Positions 1 to 5,541 of a DNA stretch of 6,075 nucleotides are shown here, piece by piece. Position 1 is the stretch's first letter. Each line of letters begins with the position of its first letter. The position numbers and the translations under genes are program-made. The notes beneath the pieces were generated by a model. It had not been told where the DNA came from. It made no database searches and saw only the letters and a list, made by a program, of their open reading frames with translations. Origin of the DNA: Chloroflexota bacterium (lineage in GTDB: Bacteria; Chloroflexota; Dehalococcoidia; DSTF01; RBG-16-68-14). Where the stretch lies: contig JACZTE010000069.1 of NCBI GenBank assembly GCA_022573935.1, positions 1 to 6,075 of the forward strand. The letters are read 5' to 3'.

Positions 1-1
1 A

Positions 2-643
2 GGCGAACGATGGGCCCGCGCCACAGGCGAGGCCGTCTCCGCAGGGGCCGATGCGGTGCTCCTCACCGGCACGCCTGGCAAGAAAGAGCTCGCGGAGGCC
101 ATTGCTGCGGCGGATAACCGTCCCTGCGGCCTGCTCGATCCCCAGGCCGATGCCGAAGCGATCGCAGCCCTTCGCGAGGCAGGCCTCGATTTCCTGACAC
201 TCGGGGCCGAGGCCCCGGCGAGCGCCCTGCTGGACGAAAAGCTGGCCCTGCTGCTCCACCTCAATGAGGAGCTGACCGATATCGAGCTGCGGACGCTGGA
301 CTCGCTCTCGCTGGAGGCGATCTATCTCGAACGGTCGAACGGCCCTCTGACCATTCGACGGCAGATGGAGTTGCGGCGCGTGAGCGGCCTCACCCGCACG
401 CCGTTGTTGGTCGCGGTGCAATCCGACATCGAGGAGCAGGAGCTCCTTAGCCTGCGAGAGGCTGGCGTCGTCCTCGTCGCCCTCGACATGCGTGAGCGCG
501 GCGCGGCCGATGCACTGAGACGGCTGCGCGGTGTGATCGATGGGTTACCATCGCGCCGCAGCCGAAACGACGAGCGGGCCGCGGTGACCATAGGGCAAGT
601 CGCTTCGGGAAAGTCAGAAGAAGAAGAGGAGGAAGAGGAGTAA
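2..643 (+). CDS. Hypothetical alpha/beta (TIM-barrel-like) protein, 3' part, with poly-glutamate tail
   Basis: The reading frame is open from base 2, so the gene begins left of the window; GTG at 56 is only an internal codon. The visible 213 residues alternate short hydrophobic strands (ADAVLLTG, RPCGLLD, LDFLTLG, LEAIYLE, TPLLVAV, VVLVALD) with alanine/leucine/glutamate-rich helices, a pattern typical of the later half of a beta/alpha barrel or another repeated beta-alpha fold. No catalytic signature is recognised, so no function is assigned. After the last helix (ADALRRLRGVIDGLP) comes a charged, probably disordered tail that ends in eight consecutive glutamates, encoded by a purine-only run at 616-640. 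The stop is TAA. Codon use looks like its neighbours. A promoter for the next gene starts about 30 bases downstream, so the two are probably separate transcripts. The gene is convincing as coding; the fold is inference. Confidence 0.8.
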   Translation, partial: GERWARATGEAVSAGADAVLLTGTPGKKELAEAIAAADNRPCGLLDPQADAEAIAALREAGLDFLTLGAEAPASALLDEKLALLLHLNEELTDIELRTLDSLSLEAIYLERSNGPLTIRRQMELRRVSGLTRTPLLVAVQSDIEEQELLSLREAGVVLVALDMRERGAADALRRLRGVIDGLPSRRSRNDERAAVTIGQVASGKSEEEEEEEE

Positions 644-674
644 GCCGCCGGCTGGAAGGCGGGCGTTCCCCGGG

Positions 675-704
675 TTGACCGTGCCCGAGCCGCTCGCGTA
701 TGCT
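675..704 (+). promoter_or_regulatory. Sigma70-type promoter for the membrane-anchored protein gene
   Basis: TTGACC at 675-680 (five of six matches to the -35 consensus) is followed after 18 bases by TATGCT at 699-704 (four of six, keeping TAT---T). Transcription would begin near 711, giving a leader of about 30 bases that contains a small hairpin and a good Shine-Dalgarno sequence. Its place between two same-strand genes fits a separate transcript for the downstream gene. Confidence 0.55.
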
Positions 705-711
705 GCGCCTA

Positions 712-726
712 GGTAGGCGGGCTACC
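712..726 (+). other. Short perfect hairpin in the 5' leader
   Basis: GGTAG at 712-716 and CTACC at 722-726 are perfect inverted repeats around a five-base loop. The element lies at the predicted RNA 5' end and stops three bases before the Shine-Dalgarno sequence. It could stabilise the message or tune ribosome access. It is short, so chance is a real possibility. Confidence 0.25.
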
Positions 727-729
727 AGC

Positions 730-737
730 GGAAGGAG
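730..737 (+). promoter_or_regulatory. Strong Shine-Dalgarno sequence pointing to an upstream, non-canonical start
   Basis: GGAAGGAG is the only good ribosome-binding site before the membrane-anchored protein. It lies 6 bases before an ATC codon at 744 (3 before another ATC at 741) but 60 bases before the first conventional in-frame start, GTG at 798. No good site precedes that GTG. This site is the main reason for placing the start upstream. Confidence 0.5.
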
Positions 738-743
738 CCGATC

Positions 744-1334
744 ATCCTCAGCCCTCTACGCTTCCTCTCCTGGATACTGGCCCTCTTCGTCATCGGCGTG
801 CCGTTGGCAGCCGTTGGCCTGTTCCTCCTCACGGTCACGGGCAGTCCTGGCTCTTGCGAGAACGAAGAGCGTCCCATCTTGGACACGACAGATCTAGGCA
901 TCGTCTTCCAGCTAAAGTGGGATCGCTTCAACGACACGCTGGACGCCGGCCAGGAATCCACGGTCGTTCTGAGCGAGAGCGAGGTCACCTCGCGCGCCCG
1001 CCTGTGGGTGGATGAGCAAGATGTCCCCGTCTCTGACCTGCTGATCTGCTTCAGCGTCGACAGCGCCGCCGCCTCGGGCAAGGTGGATGTGCCGTTCTTC
1101 CCTGGCGACGTGGACGTGCTCATCCGGGGCACCGTGGACCTCCGTGGCGAGCACCCGGACATCGAGATCGACGAGATCAAGGTGGGAAACCTGCCAGGGC
1201 CGCTGACCGGCCTGGTGGAGGGCTTCATCGAAACCCTGATCAACGACCAGGAGGAGGAGCTAGAGCTGGCGCTTGAGCACGACTACGGCATCACGTTCGG
1301 CGAGGGGGACATCACTATCGGCGGCCAGCCGTAG
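744..1334 (+). CDS. Membrane-anchored lipid-binding-like protein (LmeA/DUF2993- or YpmS-like pattern)
   Basis: A protein of about 196 residues (178 if started at GTG 798) with one N-terminal hydrophobic helix and an extracytoplasmic domain. The in-frame sequence upstream of GTG 798 encodes LRFLSWILALFVIGV, which completes a normal membrane segment preceded by a positive charge. GTG 798 would leave only about 14 hydrophobic residues. The frame is open back to a stop at 714 with no ATG, GTG or TTG before 798, so ATC 744, placed 6 bases after a Shine-Dalgarno sequence, is proposed as the start. A base change or sequencing error in an original ATG is an equal possibility. The body shows 'LSESEVTSRARLWV', a run of beta-strands with glycine turns, then 'KVGNLPGPLTGLVEGFIETLIND' split by its proline turn, ending in an acidic helix and a short 'GDITIGG' strand. 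This order resembles LmeA/DUF2993 and YpmS-type proteins, which bind lipid at the cell envelope. Family membership is inference from pattern; ligand and role are unknown. Confidence 0.75.
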   Translation: MLSPLRFLSWILALFVIGVPLAAVGLFLLTVTGSPGSCENEERPILDTTDLGIVFQLKWDRFNDTLDAGQESTVVLSESEVTSRARLWVDEQDVPVSDLLICFSVDSAAASGKVDVPFFPGDVDVLIRGTVDLRGEHPDIEIDEIKVGNLPGPLTGLVEGFIETLINDQEEELELALEHDYGITFGEGDITIGGQP

Positions 1335-1359
1335 GGAGCGTAACTACAGGACTATTGCG

Positions 1360-2580
1360 CTATTGGGCCACTGGCTGCCAGACAGGTTGACCGCCCTCCG
1401 CTAGGAGAATGACGCTGCCAGTTACCACATCGCCGATCCAGATGAAATTGAGGCCGCCACGCAGGCCGCCCGTGCTGAACGTAATGTGCCTGCTGTTCGG
1501 AGCGATGCTGACGTAGGTGACCGGCGAGCTGGGCATTAGCGTTTGTTCGCCCGTCTGCGAATCAACGATGTACACCCCGCTACGATTAGTCACGGCGAAC
1601 TCGGTATGGTAGGCAAAGAAGCGACCATCCGCACTCCAGTCGGTCTGGCCGTCTTCCGCTGTGCCGTGTCGCCCCAACCCTAGAATGAACGGCGGCAGCT
1701 CGGCGCAAAGCTCCCGTTCGTGGGTATCGAGCCGGTATACAAGATAGCCGGAACAGTCTTCGGTGCGGCTCGACATCGCTAGGCGCTCGCCGTCCGGCGA
1801 CCAGTTCGGGCGCGAACCTCGACACCGTGGATCGGTGGCGATGAGATCGGCGCCTGAGCCGTCGGCTTGGGCCAGGTAGATGCCCTCGCCACTCTCATAG
1901 ACAAGTTCACTACCGTTCGGTCGCCATTTGGACCCTTCGATGTAAAAACCGTTGGGCCCGATGCTGTGGCGGTCGGCTGTATTGAGATCGAACACAACAG
2001 GCGTGCCGTGCAGGCTGCCGCAGCCGCGATTCTCGACGCCTTCCAGGTAGCTGATGCGTTGGCCGTCAGGCGACCAGAACGCGGAGGCCGCGTCTGGGAT
2101 TTCCCTAATCAATCGCCCGGACAGGTCGATGATGCGTACACGATAGTCCGGGCCAGCGTCCTCACCGGAAGTTCGCAGCCCGAACGAGATCCGCTGACCG
2201 TCAGGACTCCACTGGAGACCGCTGAGCCCAACGTAGACGCCCGTTCCTTCGAGAGCGTCGACATCCACCAGGCGCCGCCGTTCGCTCCCGTCGGCGTTCA
2301 TAATCCAGAGGCCGCCGTCGACGCCAAGGTAAGCGATCTTACCAAGGCCTTCCAACTCGGGGACAGTCCTGGTTGCCAGGTTCTCCTCCCGCACGAAGCT
2401 TAGGAACTCGTCCACAGCCCAGCCTTGGCCGGCGATGCCCCACCACCAGAGACCATCCGCGAAGATGGGGCCATCCGATATATGGCCCTCCGTACCGTCT
2501 GGGCGGCAGAAGTTGACCGGCACATCGTCTCCGAGTGAAACGTACGCTCGGAAGTTCAGGCAGCTTCCTGTTCTTGTCAC
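1360..2580 (-). CDS. SH3-like plus PD40/TolB-type beta-propeller protein (main body of a frame-disrupted gene)
   Basis: The conventional start here is GTG 2580 (406 residues), but the frame is open upstream to 2691 and the true gene most likely begins at GTG 2821 in another frame (see the N-terminal fragment). Residues 1-63 look like a bacterial SH3-like domain: 'GSCLNFRAYVS', 'FCRPDGT', 'DGLWWWGI', 'GWAVDEFL'. GTG 2580 falls inside its first strand (GIRVRVTRTG), another sign that the start lies further up. A propeller follows, with repeated PD40 signatures WSPDGQR at 124 and 169, WRPNGSE at 219, WSPDGER at 260, WSADGRF at 315 and a weaker APNSRH at 360, ending in a closing 'VWQP'. That implies about six or seven blades. 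PD40 repeats occur in TolB and many envelope proteins and usually serve in binding, not catalysis. Paired cysteines (for example 8 and 25) would suit an exported protein. The ligand is unknown. It is the last gene of the minus-strand cluster. Confidence 0.82.
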   Translation of the reverse strand: MTRTGSCLNFRAYVSLGDDVPVNFCRPDGTEGHISDGPIFADGLWWWGIAGQGWAVDEFLSFVREENLATRTVPELEGLGKIAYLGVDGGLWIMNADGSERRRLVDVDALEGTGVYVGLSGLQWSPDGQRISFGLRTSGEDAGPDYRVRIIDLSGRLIREIPDAASAFWSPDGQRISYLEGVENRGCGSLHGTPVVFDLNTADRHSIGPNGFYIEGSKWRPNGSELVYESGEGIYLAQADGSGADLIATDPRCRGSRPNWSPDGERLAMSSRTEDCSGYLVYRLDTHERELCAELPPFILGLGRHGTAEDGQTDWSADGRFFAYHTEFAVTNRSGVYIVDSQTGEQTLMPSSPVTYVSIAPNSRHITFSTGGLRGGLNFIWIGDVVTGSVILLAEGGQPVWQPVAQ

Positions 2581-2611
2581 GCGTACCCGGATGCCGGTGC
2601 TCAGAGAGCCC

Positions 2612-2821
2612 TCATAGGCAGGAGTGGAGGTGGGGGTGGGTGTACGACCAACGGCTGGGGCTGTGCAGCCGAGGCGTCCTCGGGCTTGCCGTTAGCGTGG
2701 GCGAAGCGACTGCGCCTTCCCGCGGCTCACTGTCGCCGCTATTAGCCGCCCAGACAGCCAGCGCGGCCAGGACAGCCAAGATGACCATTACGCTGGCCTG
2801 AGTGATTCGCGTCGAATTCAC
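2612..2821 (-). CDS. N-terminal membrane anchor and linker of the SH3/PD40 protein, separated by a frame disruption
   Basis: GTG 2821 has a GGGAG ribosome-binding site 6 bases upstream and lies 3 bases after the xdhC stop. It encodes a short polar start, a hydrophobic membrane segment at residues 10-26 (SVMVILAVLAALAVWAA), and a Ser/Thr/Pro-rich stretch (ASPTLTASP). Read straight on, the frame ends at a TGA (2612-2614) after 69 residues. The next frame, open from 2691, continues the same kind of linker (RTPTPTSTPAYEG) into the SH3-like domain without a break. The two frames overlap at 2615-2691 and differ by one extra base (or two missing) in that stretch, which contains C/G runs such as the five Gs at 2632-2636. 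The anchor and body are therefore best read as one gene spanning 1360-2821, broken either by a real mutation or by a sequencing or assembly error. There is no lipobox cysteine, so the anchor is probably an uncleaved helix or a signal peptide. Confidence 0.65.
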   Translation of the reverse strand: MNSTRITQASVMVILAVLAALAVWAANSGDSEPREGAVASPTLTASPRTPRLHSPSRWSYTHPHLHSCL

Positions 2822-2824
2822 AGC

Positions 2825-3661
2825 CTACTCCCGGATCTTCGGCCGGCGCAGCTCCGACATCGCGGCGCCGCTGCCGCCACGGCGCACCGAGATGATCTGG
2901 GCGATGATGCTGACGGCGATCTCCTCCGGCGTCTCCGCCCCGATGTCCAGGCCAATGGGCGTGTGTACGCGCGCCAGCGCCTCCTGTGGCAGGCCCTCGC
3001 GCGTAAGGTGCGTCAGCACCGCGCCGACACGTCGCCTGCTGCCGATCATGCCCACGTACGCCGCCTCCGAGGTCGCCACCTCTCGCAGACTCAGCTCGTC
3101 TTGCTTGTGGCCGCGGGAGACCAGCACGATGTAGGTGTGTGCGTCGATCGAGAAGCGGCGCAGCTCTTCGACGAAGTCGCCGCAGATCACCTGATCGGCC
3201 GTGGGGAAGCGCTCAATATTAGCGAAGGCCGCCCGGTCGTCCAGCACCGCGACGGAGAATCCCACTTGCGAGGCCATGGCGGCTAGCGACTGGCCGATGT
3301 GCCCGCCGCCGACGATCAGTAGCGTCGCCGGGCGTTCGGCTACCTCGATCATCACCTCGAATTCGTTCGCCCCGGCCTCCAGCCGATGGAGGCGGGTGCC
3401 GTCTGCGCGATAGAATAGCGACTCGACCTGCTTGCGGGGTAATCGCGTGAGGGCGGCGTGGCTGTCAGCGGCGATGGCCTCCTCTAGCTCGCCGCCCGCC
3501 AGCGAACCGAGGCGGGAGCCGTCGGCTCGCACCAGCAGCTTCTCTCCCACTGCCGGGCGCGACGCTTGCGGCCCGCGAATGACCGTGGCGACGGCGACGG
3601 GGGCGCCGCCCCGTGCTGCGCGCACCACCTCCTGTATGATCTGGGATCGCTCGTCGCTCAT
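2825..3661 (-). CDS. XdhC/CoxI-family protein (molybdenum-cofactor maturation type), cysteine-poor variant
   Basis: A 278-residue protein with the two-domain layout of the XdhC/CoxI family. The N-terminal domain (about 5-110) has 'PVAVATVIRG', 'RPAVGEKLLV' and 'GSLAGGELEE'. The C-terminal Rossmann domain has GGGHIG at 118-123, acidic 'LDDR' at 140-143, 'SRGHKQDE' at 182-189, 'VGMIGSRRR' at 203-211 and 'HTPIGLDIGAETPEEIA' at 233-249, all hallmarks of the family. Known members bind molybdenum cofactor and help sulfurate or insert it into xanthine dehydrogenase or CO-dehydrogenase-type hydroxylases. Two places that often carry cysteine in the family do not here: GGCLE reads GGELE (56-60), and the CGG before the Rossmann domain reads 'GANEFEVMIE'. 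The only cysteine is C160. No molybdenum hydroxylase gene is in view, so the partner is unknown. ATG 3661 lies 10 bases after the ATPase stop, and the stop is 3 bases before the propeller gene start, implying an operon. The family call is firm; the exact role is not. Confidence 0.92.
   Translation of the reverse strand: MSDERSQIIQEVVRAARGGAPVAVATVIRGPQASRPAVGEKLLVRADGSRLGSLAGGELEEAIAADSHAALTRLPRKQVESLFYRADGTRLHRLEAGANEFEVMIEVAERPATLLIVGGGHIGQSLAAMASQVGFSVAVLDDRAAFANIERFPTADQVICGDFVEELRRFSIDAHTYIVLVSRGHKQDELSLREVATSEAAYVGMIGSRRRVGAVLTHLTREGLPQEALARVHTPIGLDIGAETPEEIAVSIIAQIISVRRGGSGAAMSELRRPKIRE
2828..2832 (-). promoter_or_regulatory. Ribosome-binding site supporting GTG 2821 as the propeller gene start
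   Basis: GGGAG on the minus strand sits inside the last codons of xdhC, 6 bases before GTG 2821. This is ideal spacing for a start only 3 bases after the xdhC TAG, and it suggests translational coupling. No comparable site precedes GTG 2580. Confidence 0.5.
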
Positions 3662-3674
3662 ACCTCGTCGCTCA
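3650..3674 (-). repeat. 14-base tandem duplication across the ATPase stop and the xdhC start
   Basis: On the minus strand TGAGCGACGAG occurs twice with a 14-base period (3674-3664 and 3660-3650). The first copy contains the ATPase stop TGA; the second lies in the xdhC start ATGAGCGACGAG. Removing one unit gives AACGTGTGAGCGACGAGCG, in which xdhC would start with GTG overlapping the TGA stop as GTGA and read the same Ser-Asp-Glu-Arg-Ser. The present 10-base gap and ATG are thus plausibly the product of a small duplication. Confidence 0.6.
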
Positions 3675-4760
3675 CACGTTGAAGAGGATGTTCAGCACCT
3701 CGCCATCCTGGATGATGTGGGCCTTACCCTCTTGTCGCAGCAGGCCTCGCTTGCGGGCCTCCGCCAGCGAGCCGCAGTCGAGCAGCTCATCCCAACCTAT
3801 CGTCTCTGCGCGAATGAAGCCGCGGGCGATGTCCGAGTGTATCTTTCCCGCCGCATCAAGCGCCGTCGAGCCAGCGCGCAGCGCCCAGGCGCGTCCCTCC
3901 GGCTCGCCCACGGTGAAGAAGGAGATCAGGCCCAGCACATGATGCGAAAGCCGGATCATGCGCTCCAGGCCGCCCTCAGCCAGCCCCAGATCGCGGCGGA
4001 ACTCGGCTGCCTCCTCGTCCGAGAGCTCCGTCAGCTCCGCCTCCAGCTTGCCGGACAGCGCGGCGACCTCGACGGAAGGGCCCGCCCAGCGGGCCGCCAG
4101 CGCCGATTCGATCTCCTCTGCGCGGCCGATCTCCGATTCGTCGATATTGGCGAGGATGAGCAGCGGCTTGTTGGTGAGGAGCTGGTAGCCGCTGATAATG
4201 CGTCGATCGTCCGGCGAGAGCTCCTGCGTGCGCAGCGGCTCCTCCCGCTCCAACGCGTCGCGCAGCCGCTGGAGCAGCGCCAGCTCCCGCTCGCCTGCCT
4301 CCCGCTCGCCGGGGCGGGCGGAGCGTACCGCGATATCCAGCTTGTCGCGGCGGCGCTCGATCAGCGCCAGATCGGCGAAGGCCAGCTCCATGTTCACGCC
4401 CTCAATGTCACGGTCGGGGTCGACGGAACCCTCCGGATGTGGCACCGCCTCGTCATGGAAGGCGCGCACCACGTGCACCAGGGCATCACATTTGGAGAGC
4501 GAGGCTAGGTACACCGGTTCCGGCCCATCGCCTCGGAACGAGAGGCCGCCGGGCACGTCGAGGTAGCGCGCCTCCGCGTACGTTACTTTGCGTGGTTTGA
4601 TCAGAGCGCAGAGGCGATCGAGCCGTTCGTCGGGCACCTTGACCACGCCGATGTTCGCTTCCTTCGCGCCGTAGGCACTGGCGCGTGTGTGGCCGCCCGT
4701 GACGGCGTTGAACACCGAGGTCTTTCCCGATCGCTCCAGCCCGACGATCCCTAAGTCCAT
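3672..4760 (-). CDS. ychF: YchF/OLA1-type (Obg-family) nucleotide-binding ATPase, DUF933/TGS C-terminus, divergent
   Basis: At 362 residues it matches the usual YchF length (E. coli YchF is 363). Visible elements: P-loop GLERSGKTS at 7-15; 'NIGVVKVPDERLDRL' at 36-50; G3-like DVPG at 68-71; 'DALVHVVRAF' at 92-101; VPHPEGSVDP at 106-115, where H108 corresponds to the catalytic loop histidine of YchF; a charged coiled-coil arm at about 130-175; 'LLILANIDE' at 200-208, the YchF-type NxxE replacing NKxD and associated with ATP preference; and a TGS/DUF933 end from 'ISFFTVGEPEGRAWALRAG' (279-297) to 'LNILFNV'. YchF proteins bind ribosomes and act in translation and stress responses. Differences from textbook YchF: GLPNVGKST is GLERSGKTS, the switch-I Thr of 'TIEPN' is Ala32, and the 'GEGLGNQFL' stretch is replaced by 'GDGPEPVYL'. 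It may therefore be a lineage-specific paralogue, so the gene symbol is approximate. ATG 4760 is the only possible start; its ribosome-binding site is weak. xdhC follows after 10 bases. Confidence 0.9.
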   Translation of the reverse strand: MDLGIVGLERSGKTSVFNAVTGGHTRASAYGAKEANIGVVKVPDERLDRLCALIKPRKVTYAEARYLDVPGGLSFRGDGPEPVYLASLSKCDALVHVVRAFHDEAVPHPEGSVDPDRDIEGVNMELAFADLALIERRRDKLDIAVRSARPGEREAGERELALLQRLRDALEREEPLRTQELSPDDRRIISGYQLLTNKPLLILANIDESEIGRAEEIESALAARWAGPSVEVAALSGKLEAELTELSDEEAAEFRRDLGLAEGGLERMIRLSHHVLGLISFFTVGEPEGRAWALRAGSTALDAAGKIHSDIARGFIRAETIGWDELLDCGSLAEARKRGLLRQEGKAHIIQDGEVLNILFNV

Positions 4761-4806
4761 TGCAGACTCAGCGTAACCTTCCCTGCGGGTTGTTCTTCAG
4801 CACGAC

Positions 4807-4829
4807 GGCGACAGGCTGAAGCCTGTCCC
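4807..4829. repeat. Intergenic palindrome, copy 1 (GACAGGCT-GA-AGCCTGTC)
   Basis: Bases 4810-4817 and 4820-4827 are perfect 8-base inverted repeats around a two-base centre. GG at 4807-4808 can pair with CC at 4828-4829 if one C is bulged. It lies in the 127-base gap between the CopD-like gene and the ATPase. It resembles copies at 5421-5442 and 5542-5565 in its core (GGCTGAAGCC) and outer arms. There is no T run on either side, so it is not a standard terminator; REP-like repeat or RNA-processing signal are the alternatives. Confidence 0.6.
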
Positions 4830-4831
4830 AC

Positions 4832-4861
4832 AGAGAACAGCCACCAACAAGAGAACAGCCA
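4832..4861. repeat. Pair of exact 12-base direct repeats (AGAGAACAGCCA)
   Basis: AGAGAACAGCCA occurs at 4832-4843 and 4850-4861, 18 bases apart start to start, directly beside palindrome copy 1 and between the CopD-like gene and the ATPase. It could be a regulator-binding pair for the ATPase operon or the trace of a slippage duplication. No clear -10/-35 pair was seen in this 127-base gap. Confidence 0.4.
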
Positions 4862-4887
4862 GCTTCGAGCCCCCGGCCTCCCACCGA

Positions 4888-5379
4888 TTACTCTAGTGCG
4901 AACGTCGTGCCCAGGAGGGCGGCGCAGAAGATGATGCCCAGCGCCAGCAGCAGGTTGACGGACGAGACGATGATCGAGACGCGCCGCGCAGAGGCCACCT
5001 GTACCTCGTCCGCAGCGCTCTCCTGCAGGCTGAGCAGGCGCGGCCCGATGACGAAGGTGTGCAGGGCGGTGAGAGCGACAGTCGCAATCACGAGTGTCAT
5101 CTTCACCTGGAATATGATGCCGAAGTTCAGCTCGAACAGCTCCTCGACGCTCAGGGCATGTTCGTAGAGGTTGGCGATGCCGGTGATCACCAACACCAGC
5201 ATCGCTCCCCAGGCGAGCCAGCCGAAGCGGGTGGTGAGCACTCGCATGATGCGGGTGCGCACCTGCAAGTCCTCCACCGTCCGGATCGCGGGCACGGCGG
5301 CGACGAAGAGGAAAACCTGGGGCCCCACCCAGATGGTGGCGGCCAGAATGTGGAGCCAAGGGTTGAACGCTTCGGTCAT
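4888..5379 (-). CDS. CopD-like four-helix integral membrane protein
   Basis: A 163-residue protein with four predicted membrane helices at about 8-30, 52-72, 88-112 and 134-156. The first carries 'WLHILAATIWVGPQVF', the usual opening of CopD/DUF2269-type membrane domains (His followed by Trp-Val-Gly). The second contains 'WGAMLVLVITGIANL' and the third 'FQVKMTLVIATVALTALHTFVIGPRL'. Histidines H10, H74 and H107 in or near helices could bind metal or haem, as suggested for CopD-like proteins, but no copper genes (copC, copper ATPase) are nearby, so copper transport should not be assumed. ATG 5379 has AAAGGA about 9 bases upstream. An extended -10 promoter lies about 100 bases before the start. 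It is the first gene after purA and may lead the ATPase-xdhC-propeller cluster. Family-level call good, function uncertain. Confidence 0.8.
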   Translation of the reverse strand: MTEAFNPWLHILAATIWVGPQVFLFVAAVPAIRTVEDLQVRTRIMRVLTTRFGWLAWGAMLVLVITGIANLYEHALSVEELFELNFGIIFQVKMTLVIATVALTALHTFVIGPRLLSLQESAADEVQVASARRVSIIVSSVNLLLALGIIFCAALLGTTFALE

Positions 5380-5387
5380 CGGCGAGG

Positions 5388-5394
5388 TTCCTTT
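5388..5394 (-). promoter_or_regulatory. Ribosome-binding site of the CopD-like gene
   Basis: AAAGGAA on the minus strand lies about 9 bases before ATG 5379 and confirms that start. No competing in-frame start has a better site. Confidence 0.5.
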
Positions 5395-5420
5395 CGATTG
5401 GTCCGGCGTATCGAGCTGTG

Positions 5421-5442
5421 CCGGGCTGAAGGCCCAGCCTAC
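5421..5442. repeat. Intergenic palindrome, copy 2 (degenerate)
   Basis: CCGGGCTGAAGGCCCAGCCTAC holds a short stem, GGGC at 5423-5426 with GCCC at 5432-5435, and shares the GGCTGAAG core with copy 1 and the CCTAC flank with copy 3. It would sit in the 5' leader of the CopD-like message. The arms are clearly decayed, so membership in the same family is an inference. Confidence 0.35.
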
Positions 5443-5478
5443 CGCGCTGCGCCGGGCAGCCGTCTACTCTCTGGGGGC

Positions 5479-5487
5479 ATTATAGCA
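5479..5487 (-). promoter_or_regulatory. Extended -10 promoter of the CopD-like gene
   Basis: Read on the minus strand the bases are TGCTATAAT, a perfect TATAAT with the TGn extension. No good -35 hexamer lies 16-18 bases upstream (GCCTTCC is poor), which is acceptable for extended -10 promoters. Transcription would start near 5472, giving a leader of about 90 bases that includes palindrome copy 2 and the AAAGGA site. Confidence 0.5.
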
Positions 5488-5541
5488 GCCTCGAATGCGT
5501 GGAAGGCCGAGGGCCTGTAAGTGTGCAATATACGAGGGGGC

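Noticed and set aside
644..663. CCGCC/GGCGG inverted repeat after the first gene as a terminator
   Set aside because: Only five pairs with an eight-base loop and no T tract; indistinguishable from chance in GC-rich DNA.
722..1243. Minus-strand open frame opposite the LmeA-like protein
   Set aside because: Ser/Arg-rich low-information translation; the plus strand has the promoter, ribosome-binding site and structured protein.
1319..1380. Possible long-range stem GGCGGCCA with TGGCTGCC between the convergent genes as a shared terminator
   Set aside because: The loop is about 45 bases, one pair is a wobble, both arms lie inside coding sequence and no T run is present.
1867..2403. Plus-strand open frame opposite the propeller gene
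   Set aside because: The opposite strand has regularly spaced PD40 motifs; this frame has no recognisable motif or ribosome-binding site.
3432..4508. Long plus-strand open frame (358 codons) opposite the ATPase and xdhC
   Set aside because: It is antisense to two clear family members; the translation is arginine/serine/alanine-rich with no domain, as expected from GC-rich coding DNA read backwards.
4751..5359. 202-codon minus-strand frame overlapping the CopD-like gene
   Set aside because: His/Arg/Gly-rich shadow translation; the alternative frame has four clean membrane helices, a good start and a ribosome-binding site.
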